Below, one piece after another: positions 1-11,070 of a DNA stretch of 64,000 nucleotides (the stretch's first letter is position 1; every line of letters begins with the position of its first letter). The notes beneath the pieces were generated by a model that was not told the DNA's origin, did no database searches, and saw nothing but the letters and a program-made list of their open reading frames with translations. The position numbers and the translations under genes were made by a program. Source of the DNA: Pontederia crassipes (Eukaryota; Streptophyta; Magnoliopsida; Commelinales; Pontederiaceae); the NCBI GenBank assembly GCA_030549335.1, contig CM060196.1, positions 72,438,139 to 72,502,138 on the forward strand, read 5' to 3'.

Positions 1-1135
1 CCTTAGCAGATAGAAATTTGGACGTCTATGTTTCCTACTTTCTTCAATTCCTAGGAGGCAATTTTGTTTTCTTTTTCTTTCTTCCTCTTCTTTTCTTCTT
101 GTCTCTATTTTTCTTTCATGCCATTACGGGTCGTGAAGATAAAGTAACGACCCTGCTGCATAATATAACGGGTCGTGATCTAGAAATCATGACCCTTACA
201 GTAATGATGAAGAGGATTTGCAGACGGTCACGGGTCGTGTCATGCGCTTACGGCCACCAAAAGAAGAGTACAACCCGTGATATTCAGCTAACGGCCCTTA
301 CAGAAGTAGTGATGTGAAGATTCTATCATGAACTACGAGTAACGGACCTGCAAACACAGACAAGAGAGAATAATAATAGAAAATAAGGGTCGTTATATGC
401 AAGTTATGTGTTGAGGGCCTAATGTGAAAGTGTAATGGGTCGTGATTCACAAGTAACGACCCATGATAACATAATGAAAAGTCTCATGACTCGGAAAAAA
501 ATGAAGCCCCGTGAATTGTGAAATTTTCCATATTCACGAGGACGACCAAACAACTTACGGACCATTACCACTGGGTAACAACCCGTGATGTGTAGAATAA
601 AAATTTTGAAATATGTGATCCAACATTTACAATTCATAAATAAACATTGAACTCTACATAGGCTTAACCATAATCATTACGGGTGGTGACATGGTTGTTA
701 CGACCCGTTATGCTTAGACGCATAGGTTATACAACACTGTGATACTCGTTACTCTCCAACTACGACCCTGAAATAAATATGTATTGTGTTATGCACGATG
801 TTATGTGGTGTGATGTAAAGATTACGACCCGTAAAAAGTAAAAGTTCAAAACAAAGGCCACTGTGAAACCCATTGTAATGAGATTACGGCCCATAAATGT
901 TGGTTTCTAAACATGAGGTATGTTATCTTACGGGTTGTGAAACAAATGTTATGGCCCGTGATATGTCTAAATTGTCAAATCGTCCACTACAAAGTGCATG
1001 AAATGATTGGGACGACTAGTGAGATGGTCCATATGACCCGTGAAGAGCTCGTCATGACCCGTTAAATCTTGAAAAATTGGATTTTGCTTCTTGAGACTAG
1101 GTGCTTGCAATGGACACTCATTAGAGTAAAAATAA
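1..1135. repeat. Field of dispersed TTACGGGTCGTGA-like motifs
   Basis: Around twenty degenerate copies of a 10-13 base motif (TTACGGGTCGTGA or its complement) occur in both orientations at irregular spacing, for example near 127, 169, 228, 386, 437, 679, 822, 882, 930, 1035 and 1060. The same motif recurs at 4376-4480 and 62070-62270, next to the TATA-bearing LTRs of one retroelement family. It is therefore probably a regulatory repeat of that family's U3-like DNA. No credible coding frame is present. Confidence 0.6.
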
Positions 1136-2535
1136 GGCTAACCAGAAACTAAAAATATGAAATAAAATAAAGATGTAACTAAGTTAAAAGTTAAATCTAA
1201 CTGGAGACAAGGGTTTAGGCAGAATAGTTCTAAGTTATAATCGTTAGCTTGACTTTAGTACATTGAGACTAATAAAAAATTATCACTAAGAATAATATAA
1301 GTAGACATGAAGTTAAGGAATGATCTCACCGGGTTTAATTAATGTGACTAGGAACGCTTGTCGTGGTGAGACTCAACACATACACCTACATTTTCGATTT
1401 GACGTCGTCATCTGGTGGTGGCCGTTCTTCATGTAGAACAGCCTTTTAATGTGGAATTTCAGAGATACACTACTGATGAGCATGGATCATCGAGTGATTT
1501 TTCGATCGCCACTAGACTATTGTAGTTGGAGAAGATCGTGTTGATGTCATCGAAGTACTTCTCTCCTTTAAAGAATTTACAAATTGCACGAAGGAGATGT
1601 GGGGTGATTTACAGTCAACTGTGGGTGATTTGATCTTGTCTTTTGGAGGTGGTTGAATAGGAGATGGCAATGTATTAGTGACAGGAACTTCCAAAGGTGA
1701 GCCCCTCCTTTGAACCTTCTCATTTTTCATGATGTATTTACTTGTCTCCTTGACACGTCATTGAGTTGTCGATGTCTTTACTGAAAAATTTATTTCTAGA
1801 TTCCATGGATATTGATAATGGCATGGGCATAAGATGACCTTCGAATTCTTTTCGATGTGCCTTGGACATTCAGAAATAGAGAACTCAATTTTGTAATTTC
1901 ATTCTCTAGCACATGAAATTTTGATTCCAAAGTCTCGAACTTGAGTTCTGTGTCGAATAGTCGACATCTACTTCAATTTTCTTTTGAATTTTGGACAACT
2001 GAGATTTCAGATTTTGGATGTGTTTGTTTTGCATTGTAAACCTTCTTTCAATTATTGTGGCGAATTGACCGATCATCTCTATGAAGTTAGATGTTGATGA
2101 TTTAAATTCGAGAATTGATGCCACATCTTCATTTGACTATTTGTTGTGCTGCCTCATGTTGTGAATTTGTCTCTCCAAATTTTTTATTTAATAAGTTTTA
2201 GTGGAGAGCTTTTTCAGCAAATAATTTAACAATTCTATGAGTGTAGCAGATGGATCTCAAAATATATCTTCAGTTTTTGTAGTTTGATGCTTCTTCTCGG
2301 TGCTTTTCCTTGATGATGATGCCTCTATGTGAATTTCGTCTTGTTGGACAGCAAGGTTGTTTTCCTCAATTTATTGATTTGTGGTCATTTTTTCTTCGTC
2401 ATTGAGGATGTAAAGATATGCTCGTGACAATATGTCACATGAAAAACTTACACAACAATAAAAAAAGGTGTAGTAAAATAGAAAATAAAAATTCTCAAAG
2501 TAGTTTAATAAGATAAAATAAGAGTTATGAATATA
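1136..2535 (-). mobile_element. Degenerate internal region of an LTR retrotransposon (gag side)
   Basis: This stretch lies downstream, on the minus strand, of a primer-binding-like site and an LTR-like block. It holds only short broken frames. One at 1906-2124 encodes a charged, coiled-coil-like peptide (residues about 15-50, rich in K, Q, I and L) of the kind seen around plant gag regions. Another at 1512-1730 is proline- and serine-rich. No protease, reverse transcriptase or integrase motif is visible, so this is a gutted or non-autonomous copy. The gag assignment is inferred from position rather than from a recognised domain. Confidence 0.4.
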
Positions 2536-2557
2536 GTACCTGGCGATGTCGCCAAAA
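2534..2557 (-). other. Primer-binding-site-like sequence of an LTR retrotransposon
   Basis: The minus strand reads TTTTTGGCGACATCGCCAGG. This resembles the TTTTTGGCGCCGTTGCCGGG block that follows the 5' LTR of many plant Ty3/gypsy (Athila/Tat-type) elements. It separates the LTR-like block (higher coordinates) from the gag-side region (lower coordinates), which fits a minus-strand element. Confidence 0.45.
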
Positions 2558-3350
2558 ATTTGACGATTTGATGATTAAGAATAAAGTTGTGAAGAGCCCT
2601 AAGAATTATGGATGATCAAAAGTAAGGTCAACTTATATGCAATAGAAAAGATTGAACTTTTTAACAAGAAGATTCAAAGTCAATTCTTAAGACAGATTAC
2701 GATCACACAAGGTAACGATTTATGCGTTGATCAAATTGAACAACCTTTACTCCTGAAACTTAAAAGATTTCTAACAATGAGTAAATCCCTTAATTAATAG
2801 AGAACTAAGATGCATGAAATTGTAAATCCTAGACTAATAATTATTCTCGCTGGATATAAGTTATTAGACTACAAATAATCAAGTATTGCACTGGATTACA
2901 AGACTTCCATTATGATTGGGTTAACCTACAAGTTAATATTTTATTTACTTAAAAGTATTATGCCATGAACTTAATCACCCTAAAATTGGTTTGTAATCCA
3001 AACTCACAGTCAAATGCTCTCAGAAAATAAGATTAAGCATGCCAAAATCATAATCTAAAAGAAATAACTATTATATTAAATTCAATGCTAAACCGATTCA
3101 TACAGTTTTCTAAAAAATATACAAATCTCTATCACAAACTAAATGATCAAAATAAAAATAATGAAGTAATAGGGAATCCAACAATGATAGAGAACAAAAA
3201 TTCTTGCTTTAGACGATTTATGGACGATCTTGGAGCCTTGACACTGAATTGCTCCTCCTTCTTCCTAGCAATCTTCATCAACTTTAATCTGTCTCTCTGC
3301 AATAGGCATGGTTCCAGAGTCTCAAGCACGAATTTTTCTATCTTCTAGAG

Positions 3351-3363
3351 CCTCTATTTATAG
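3351..3363 (-). promoter_or_regulatory. LTR TATA box
   Basis: The minus strand reads GCTATAAATAGAGGC. The same box is conserved in the related LTR at 61838-61857 within an otherwise diverged alignment. This supports a real pol II promoter for the retroelement, directed toward lower coordinates. Confidence 0.5.
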
Positions 3364-3524
3364 CCCCTAGGTGTACAAAGAGTTTTAGTAAAATTTTAGT
3401 TTGATTGGGAGTCTTTTTATGTCAAAATAATAAAAATTCAGAGTAAACTTTGATTGGACTTTAAAACTATCCAAAACCTTTTCAAATTTTAGTAAATATG
3501 TTTCCTAATGATTCCTGAGACTTA

Positions 3525-4179
3525 GGCTCTGTTTGGCAATGTCAAAAATAGCGTTTAGCGATTGAAACGCTAATTTTTCTATTTGATTGCACACATAATC
3601 AAGTAGAGTTTAGCGTTTTGAATACAAAAAATTGAAAAGCTACTTTTATTAGCATTTAGAGGTTCATATTTTTTTTCGATTTTATCATTATTCAAAAGAA
3701 TTATTTCATTTTAAATTTATCTTATTATTTTATAATTTTTATTTTATCACCATTCAACATTATTCCTTTTATATTCATATTTAATTAAGTACAAAATATT
3801 TATTTATTAAAAATTGATATAAAAATTAATTTAATAATTAATATTTTTAGATCATGTATGAACTATATAAAATGTATTATAAATATATTTTAATAAAAAA
3901 ATTGCTTGTGAAATTTTATTTTATTTCATTGAGATATTAATTATTTATTTATTAAATTTTAATAAAATTTGTGTAGCGGTTGAATTGAATAATTTATTGT
4001 ATGTCCAATAATGTCATTTTATATTCATCCGCTAATTTCATCGTTAAGTTTATCAAACGCTTATTTATTAATATCTTAAATAAACCGCTAATCATCAATC
4101 GCTATCCGCTATTTAAACCTCTATCCGCTCGTTAAACCGCTATCCGCTCATCAAATCGTTAATTATGCCAAACAGAGAC
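3525..4179. mobile_element. 655-bp MITE with GGCTCTGTTTGGCA inverted ends
   Basis: The left end GGCTCTGTTTGGCA (3525-3538) faces TGCCAAACAGAGAC (4166-4179), an inverted repeat of 13-14 bp with one mismatch. The interior is very AT-rich with several GCGTTTAGCG / CCGCTATCCGCT motifs near the ends and no coding potential. The ends resemble the TCTGTTTGGCA termini common in plant hAT-type MITEs. I could not find a clear 8-bp or 3-bp target duplication, so the superfamily is uncertain. Confidence 0.65.
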
Positions 4180-4663
4180 AGTATAAAGTTTGGAGTCAAT
4201 CTGCAATTGAAATCCCTAAGAAAAGTCAAAGAAATTTCGAAATCGTAATGCCCATAAGAGCTTTATATTGGCTAAATATGACTTTTCAAGGCATGTAACA
4301 CTAATTTCACAGCCCTTACAGTGTCTAAATCGGAGTAAAAGTGTATTTTTAATGCTCCATAAAATTTTGATCACATCCCGTAACTCGGGTAAGTTTCTTA
4401 TTCAAAATTGGACATTTTAACGGGTCGTTAAGTCTATTTCATGCTTATGCTGTTACGGTCGTTACAATCTTCTCATGGCCCATTATGTTCATTTCAGTCT
4501 TAAAAGTCTCCACTAATTTTCACTTCTTGGTCCCGTTTTGAGCGTCGTTTTCTCCGGTGGCTTCGTAATTCAAATTTCTTTCTTTTTGTGCAATAAAACA
4601 TTCAATTTGTGCAGATTTTCATTTTTATAAATTTAAAGCAAATAAGTTCAGGAAAATAATCAA

Positions 4664-5083
4664 GAGGCGCCGCCCCTTCCCCCTTTCTTCTCCCATCATC
4701 GGAGAGGAGTGGGGGTGGGGGCGGCGCCCCCTCCTCTACACACAATTTTTGCATGCGAGGAGGGGGCCCCGCCCTCTTCCCTCTCTCTTCTTTGACGGCG
4801 GGAGAGGAGGGGTGGGGGCAGTCGTCCCTCCTATGCGCGCGGGTAGGGGCATGCTCCCTTCCCTCATCCCTTCTCTGTAGCCAGAGAGGAGAGGATGAGG
4901 GGGCTCATCCCATTCCCCATCTCTTCTTCGTCGTTAGAGGAGACGGGGTAGGAGTGGCGCCCCCTCCTTTGTGCATGCGGGGAGTGGGCCCCGCCCCTTC
5001 CCTCTCTCTTCTTTGACAACAGTAGAGGATAAGGGTGGGGATGGCGCCCCCTCCTCTGCGCGCACAAGGAGGGGACCCCGCCC
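4664..5083. repeat. GC-rich minisatellite-like block
   Basis: About 420 bases of G/C runs repeat the same elements: GGCGCCCCCTCCTCT, then a GCATGCG or GCGCGCG stretch, then GGGGCCCCGCCC, then CCCTCTCTCTTCTTTGAC. At least three imperfect copies are visible, each about 100-120 bases. It is strikingly GC-rich inside AT-rich DNA and ends exactly where the CACTA left end begins. Open frames across it are composition artefacts. Confidence 0.6.
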
Positions 5084-5229
5084 CCCATTACAAAAAATTG
5101 GCGATTAGCGACACAATGTAGCGCCTCCAAAAATAGTGACGCTATAAAGATGCCACTAGTGCCTCCATTGCGTCTACTTAGCATTACGAGAATCAGACGC
5201 CACTTGCCTCCCAATAGCATCTCATTCGC

Positions 5230-6190
5230 GTTTTCTTAGTTACTCAGTGAGTTGACGTTAAATGTAGCGCAATCGAGACGCTACGCAGACGCTATTATTT
5301 AGCGCGACGAATCACAAATGCGCGGCAGCACCTAGCGCCGTTCTGGCATCGACCACGTTAGACGCGAAACTAGCGTCTCACGTCTGAAGACTCTAAAGAG
5401 ACGCTATATGGCATCTCAATGGAAGAAGATGCTAATGAGACACTACCGTATATATTTACACACTATATTATATATACTATATGTCAATCAATAAATTCAT
5501 TAAATATTATATTAGTATTAATTACACGATTATCAACATATTATCAATAGCATAATATCAACATATATATGTATTAATTACATGATTATAAATATATATA
5601 TATGTATTTTTACATGATAAGAGTGTTTCTTAATATATAATTTGTTACCTATATAATTTATGTTATCTATACATATAATATATATAATATCTTAATTATG
5701 CGTCTTCTTAGCTATTCAGCGGGTTGATGTTAACTCTCTACCGCAATCAAGACGCTACGTAGACGCTAAATGCGCGGCAGCACCTAGCGCCGTTCTGTCG
5801 TCGACCACTAGCGTCTCATGTCTGAAGACTCTAAAGTACTTTAGACGCGACACTAGCGTCTCATGCCTGAAGACTCTAAAGCGACGCTATATGGCATCTC
5901 AAACAAAGGAGACACTAATGAGATGATACTGTATATATTTAAACACTATATTATATATACTATATGTCAATCAATAAATTCATTAAATATTATATTAGTA
6001 TTAATTACACGATTATAAACATATTATCAATAGCATAATATCAACATATATATGTATTAATTACATGATTATATATATGTATTTTTACATGATAAGAGTG
6101 TTCCTAAATATAATTTGTTACCTATATTATTTATGTTATCTATACATATAATATATATAATATCTTAATTATGCATATATTATTATTATA
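5230..6190. repeat. Tandem duplication (about 450-480 bp, two copies) in the CACTA arm
   Basis: Sequence from about 5230 to 5700 is repeated from about 5700 to 6190. Landmarks include CGCGGCAGCACCTAGCGCCG at 5321 and 5773 and ATGTCAATCAATAAATTCAT at 5481 and 5962. The offset grows from 452 to 481 because the second copy has an extra partial ACTAGCGTCTCATG segment near 5840. Confidence 0.8.
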
Positions 6191-6469
6191 TACTTAATAA
6201 TGGGATTACGATGGTTGATTAAGTGAGTGATATTTTAGCGTCACAGTAGACACTCAATAGCGCCCGCCTAGCGTTTAACGAGCGTCGCAGCTTGTGTCGA
6301 CGCTATGATGACACTTTGGACGTCTCTCTAGCGTCGCATGTTCGAGACGCCATATTGTTTGCGATGCTAATTCGGCGCTACGGTGTCGCTAAATGAATCT
6401 AGCGACCCAATGGCGTCTGTATTGCGCCTCCTAAGCCGACTTTTTACCCCTCGCTCAATCGGGCACATA

Positions 6470-6800
6470 TAGACATATAAATACGCGTATATGCTGATAC
6501 TTATATATAATAAGTGCATATATACATATTATTATAACCTAATCTGACACATATAAACAAATACACATATATATATGCACTTCGAATACGTATACATATA
6601 CATGTTATCTATATATATATGACTCGCACATGTATAGACATATACATACGCATATATATTTATAATACATATAGACGAAACACATTGTTGTAACTTAATC
6701 TCTCACACGTAGACATATATATATGTACGCATATATTACATATGTATATATATACACACACAATTGTGTTATATACACATACATACATATTTATAATTTT
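6470..6800. repeat. Alternating purine-pyrimidine AT/AC-rich tract
   Basis: This is a run of imperfect (TA)n, (CA)n and ACGCATATA-type units inside the CACTA arm. It has no coding frame. Such tracts can form non-B DNA, but no specific function is shown. Confidence 0.5.
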
Positions 6801-7164
6801 GTATACATACATGATAGATTATCAGAAGAAAATAAAACAATTGGAACGGAGCATAATGCGATGAGACATTACATTGATAAATAAAATTTCATACATACTA
6901 AAAAAATTTGAAAAAAACTTTTAATGAGCATCTCAATGGCGTCGCGATGATGAGACGCTACACCATTGAGATGCCCCGATGACGCTATGGTGTCGCTATG
7001 TTGTCTTAGCGACACATTAGCTTCTCTATAGCGCCGCTCTAGCCGAATTGTGACAGTGTCGGCACCTGCATGGCATCTACGTAGCGTCTCGTTACTTTGC
7101 GATGATAAAAATTACTTAAATCTCTAACCCCTTTTCTTCGTTTTCATTTTTACTATTTACCATC

Positions 7165-7740
7165 GCCCCGATGCCCGACGCGCCCCAATGCCCGACCTCC
7201 AACGCGCCCCGACGCCTGACCTCCGGTGCCCGTCGCCCGACGCCCGACCTCCGACGCCCGACACTGCCGCCTCCGGCCTTCGCCCGACGTCCAATGCCCG
7301 ACGACCGCCCTCCACCGCCACCGCCGCCCTTCGCCTCCGCCGCCCTCCGCACTCGACCGCCGCCCTTCGCCTCCTCCTCGTCCTCCTCCTCCCTCCCCGA
7401 CGCCCGCCCTCCACCACGGGTTGCCTCCGCCGCCGCGTCGTCCGCCTCCACCGCCGCGTCGTCCGCCTCCACCGCCGCGTCGTCCGCCTCCCTGACGCCC
7501 GCCCTTCACCGCGGGTCGCCTCCGCCGCCTCGTCGTCCGCCTCCACCGCCGCCCTTGGCGTCCACCGCCGCCCTTGGCGTCCACCGCCGCCGCCTCATCC
7601 GCCTCCCCGACGCCCGCCCTCCACCGCCGCCTCGTCCGCCCTCCGCCTTGTCCTCCCTCCACCGCCGCCGACGTCCACCTCCGCCGCCACTGCCCACCGC
7701 CGTCTCGGCCGCACTCCGCCCTTCGCCGTCCTCCGATTAA
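7165..7740. repeat. Very C/G-rich CCGCC-repeat core of the CACTA element
   Basis: Short units such as CCGACGCCCGACCTCCG and CCGCCGCGTCGTCCGCCTCCA repeat in near-tandem. All six frames stay open for 60-190 codons simply because stop codons are rare at this composition, so I do not call a protein. It follows a TTTCTTCGTTTTCATTTTTACTA pyrimidine tract and may be the 5' leader or first exon of the autonomous element. Other elements in this window share the layout. Confidence 0.6.
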
Positions 7741-7829
7741 GAAGGTACTAGCCCGTCACCATGTAAATTAAGTTAATTAATAATACATGAAGTTAAATTA
7801 AGTTAATTATTCATGTTAAGTTAAGTATT

Positions 7830-8130
7830 ACTTATTCATGTTATTATCATGTTAAATTAAGTAGTACTTAAGTTAATTATCATCTCTTTGGATCAAGTTA
7901 GTATTACTTATTAAGTATAATATTAAGTATAATATCTTAGGAATTAAGTTAAGTATTACTTAAGTTAAGTATTACTTATTCATGTTATGAATTAAGTTAA
8001 GTAGTACTTAAGTTAATTATCATCTCTTTGGATCAAGTTAGTATTACTTATTAAGTATAATATTAAGTATCATCTCTTAGGAATTAAGTTAAGTATTACT
8101 TATTCATGTTATGAATTAAGTTAAGTATTA
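7830..8130. repeat. 140-bp tandem repeat, about two copies, AT-rich
   Basis: GTAGTACTTAAGTTAATTAT recurs at 7861 and 8001 with matching flanks (CATCTCTTTGGATCAAGTTA). This gives a period of 140 bases. TTAAGTTAAGTATTACTT sub-units fill the rest of the block. It sits in what would be an intron or leader ahead of the transposase remnant. Confidence 0.75.
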
Positions 8131-8336
8131 CTTAAGTTAAGTTAACTTATGTTAATTGTTAAGTTAACTTATGAACTAATTCATGTACTTCCACATTCTT
8201 GGTAATAAAATGAGACTATGATTTGACGATGAAGTACTTGAAACATGTGATTTTGGACTTAATTCGTAAGTTCAAAATCACACGTTTCAAGTACATGAAT
8301 TTATTGACATATGGTTTAATGTTGTCTGTTACAGAA

Positions 8337-9098
8337 ATGATAAAGCCAGATCGTAGTTGGATTCGTCATTGAAAGGATAAACATGGAGTCATAACTGAAG
8401 AATATAAGGATGGTTGAGGAATCCATTAATGTGGCATATCAAAATGAAGGTGTTGCTTCTTCATATGGAGAAATCTTATGTCCATGCCGGAAGTGCAAAT
8501 GTTATCAGTGGAAAGTAAGATATGATGCAGAGTCATGATTGTCATATTTTTATGCAAAGGCTGCTTCCAATTGCTTTTAAAGAACTTTTGCCAAAGGCCA
8601 TCTGGGAGGTTTTAACAGAATTGTCTATGTTCTTTAAAGAGCTTTGTGCATCCATCGTTCGGAAAGAAGACATATCTCGGTTAGAGGCTACTATGTTCTT
8701 TGATGTGATGGATCATTTGATTGTACATCTTCCATATGAAACAAAAATTGCTGGTCCGATTCAGTATCGATGGATGTATCCTTTCGAAAGGTGCATGTTA
8801 TATTTGAAATGGAAGGCGAAGAATAAGGCAAAAATTGAAGGCTTCATTTGTGAAGCATATTTCATTGAGGAGGTGTCAAACTTCAAACTTTGAGCCACAC
8901 ATACAATCACGACACACCCAAGTTCCAAGAAATGATGATGGTGGTGAAGGAGAAATTTACATGAATATTCTATCCATCTTCAAGTACCCATGTCGACTTC
9001 TTGGTGCAGGACGCAAAATTATCTTGAATGACAGAGATCTCACCGCCGTTGAGAATTATGTTCTTGCAAATTGTATCGAAGTGACGTCGTATCTCGAG
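8337..9098 (+). pseudogene. Broken CACTA TNP2-type transposase
   Basis: Three recognisable pieces are present. (1) From ATG 8337 the reading MIKPDRSWIR and, one frame on, EILCPCRKCKC (to about 8505) match the N-terminal transposase-associated domain with its CPC..C.C zinc-binding pattern. (2) 8522-8893 encodes MQSHDCHIFMQRLLPIAF ... LPYETKIAGPIQYRWMYPFE, the diagnostic DUF4218 region. (3) After a frameshift near 8880 the protein continues with VPRNDDGG...YVLANCIEVTSYLE to 9098. The central catalytic Transposase_21 domain, normally several hundred residues between (1) and (2), is missing. There are at least two stops and two frameshifts. AG at 8333-8334 and GTAAGG at 9099 look like original splice sites. 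It cannot encode an active transposase. Confidence 0.9.
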
Positions 9099-9142
9099 TA
9101 AGGCAATTTGTTCTAATTTGTTATATAATTTAAAGCTAATTT

Positions 9143-9567
9143 GTGCAACGAGTGCACACCCCGGAGGATGTGAGCCGTCTACGAAATCTCTGCTCACTTG
9201 TCAATATTCTCCCGTGAGCCACTAGCCATAAAAAAGCATGCACATTCTGAGGTCCTTCCCAAGCCCATATTAGCTTCAATAGATGATTACTCAGCATCTG
9301 TCCAGGAGAGGAGAGCGACTGATAAGTCGAGCGAGTGTTGTATTTTCCAGAGGCCTCCAGTGGCCAATAAAGCTGATCCGAGGGGCCATCCAGCTGAGGC
9401 GTGGGCTCGCCGATGAGCTTGAGCAAGTCAAGTGGAGAGAATAAGACATCTAATTCTTCAAGCTTCCACCGATTCATGTGATCCACCATATGCCTAACTT
9501 TAATTGCTCGTTGCTCCTCAGGTATGGCTAGTGCTGATTTAGAGGGTAGGGGAATTCCATCTGGCAT
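9143..9567 (-). pseudogene. LINE C-terminal zf-RVT region, truncated
   Basis: The frame reads LLKLIWAWEGPQNVHAFLWL and continues to LTSSGVCTRC. This is the W.....P.KV..FLWL....L.T...L..R.....CP.C pattern of the zinc-binding domain at the end of plant LINE reverse transcriptases. It ends abruptly after CTRC at the junction near 9143, so the rest of the zinc motif is gone. Confidence 0.8.
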
Positions 9568-9844
9568 CTAGGAATCAAACCAAAAACTAGCTTGGTAGCC
9601 ATTGTTAACGTTCCACCTGGTGGCTGCTGCAAGCTTATTTCAGGATGAGCTAATTATCCTCCACAACCAAGAGTCTCCAGTTGAAGTGCGAAATTTGCTA
9701 GGATTAGAGAATCGAAACCTGAACCCATAGTTTATCCTGCTCTGTTAACATTTCCCAGCCAAGTTTCACTAGCAGAGCAACATTGAGATGATCAAGACGA
9801 CGCAAGCCTAAACCACCATTTGCTTTTGGCTGAGTTATAATGTC

Positions 9845-10510
9845 CTAGTTTATAAGGTGGATCCTCGTTTGCTCAAATGTGTGGCCCCATATGAAGTTAC
9901 TAGTGAGCATTTGTAATTCATTGCAGACAGATTTGGGAATTCTAAGCGAATTCTTGGCGTACGTCGGGATGGCCTGGATTGTAGACTGGGCAAGCATGAC
10001 TCGTCCAGCTAGTGAAAGTGTATTGCCTACCCAACCATCAATTCTAGCATGAACTTTGTCGATAATTTGCTTGAAGTAATCCTTCTTGACTCGGCCGTGG
10101 ATTATTGGCACACCATGATGACGTCCTATAGATGACACAACAGTGAAGGGGTTGAGTTGCACAATATGATCTCTTGTATGCTGCGGAACCAGCTTTGAGA
10201 AATAGATTGATGATTTGGCAGGATTAATTCTTTGCCCCGCGAGGCTTCAAAAATTTTTGAGAACATCCAACACCACATCTGTTTGCTGCACTGAAGCTCC
10301 TGCAAATAAGAAAATGTTGTCAGCGAACATAAGATGTGAAATCGGAGGGTCGCTCTTATCCACTCTTAAAGGTTTCCAAAAACCAGACTGCATGACATCC
10401 ATGATTGCATGACTGAGTGTTTCAACACATAGTACAAAGATATAATGAGGAAAGTGGGCATCCTTGATGAATGCCTCTTTGCATTTCAAAACAATCAGTG
10501 GCCTCACCAT
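9845..10510 (-). pseudogene. LINE reverse transcriptase fragment with altered catalytic motif
   Basis: The frame at 10247-10510 holds the palm region with SHLMFADNIFLFAGAS. The expected F-A-D-D has become F-A-D-N, so one catalytic aspartate is lost. The frame at 9845-10162 continues with GRVKKDYFKQIIDKVHARIDGW and ...LAGRVMLAQSTIQAIPTYA, the usual LINE thumb region. A frame break lies between them. Confidence 0.85.
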
Positions 10511-11070
10511 TCCACAAAACTTACATGGATGCAGTGGTGAGGCAATCCATTATCGTGTAGCAGAGCTTGGATGGGACCCCAGCAAATTGGAGAGTCTCTA
10601 AGATAAAGCTCCAATGCAGACGGTCAAAGGCTTTTTCAAGGTCGATCTTGATCGACATGAACTACTGCCTTCCCTTCATTTTGCTCATAAAGTGTACCAA
10701 TTCTTGTGCTACGACAATGTTATCATGGATACTTCGCTAAAACTTGATTGGAAAGGAGAGATAAGGGTCCCCATAAATTGTTGTAGAAATGTTGTAATGA
10801 TTTTAGTTATTAGCTTGTATGTGACATTGCATAAACTGATAGGGCGATATTCATGTAATGATTCTGAACAATCAAAGTTTTGTTATAATCTCGTATTGAC
10901 TTTTCTTTTTCTAATATATCATGAGCAAAACCCCAAATTGTGTTTTTTACTGTTCCCTAATTTTTCTGATAAAAGATGGCTTGAAAGTTGTCTGGACCTG
11001 GTGCCTTATACCCTTTCATGCTAAAGATAGCTTTTTGAACTTCTTGTGGTGAAAGTACTGCCTCCGGTTC

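Larger units (their letters stand above)
2560..4660 (-). mobile_element. LTR of a Ty3/gypsy-like retrotransposon, carrying a MITE
   Basis: The segment from about 3200 to 4660 aligns by eye with 61700-62450. Both copies carry a minus-strand TATA box (CTATAAATAGAGGC, here 3351-3363), GGGTCGT-type motifs upstream of it, and a conserved tail around 4530-4640 (TTCGTAATTCA, then an AATAAAA-containing stretch). With the primer-binding-like site at its 3' side, this is best read as an LTR about 1.45 kb long before a 655-bp MITE inserted into it. The exact TG...CA ends were not resolved. Confidence 0.5.
5086..7110 (+). mobile_element. CACTA (En/Spm-like) element: left end and subterminal repeat arm
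   Basis: The left end CATTACAAAAAATTGGCG (5086) is one base off the canonical CACTACAAAAAA start of plant CACTA elements. It is followed by dozens of short motifs of the type TAGCGTC / GACGCTA in both orientations, which is the subterminal binding-site array of this superfamily. Intact CACTA elements of this size have a transposase downstream, and a broken one follows at 8337-9098. No matching right end was found; the element appears cut off where the LINE begins near 9143. Confidence 0.65.

Noticed and set aside
4753-5220. Frames of 87 and 118 codons
   Set aside because: They cross the GC-rich minisatellite and the CACTA terminus, so they are composition artefacts.
7116-7771. Overlapping long open frames up to 189 codons
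   Set aside because: All six frames are open because the DNA is C/G-rich and repetitive; no domain or codon pattern supports a protein.
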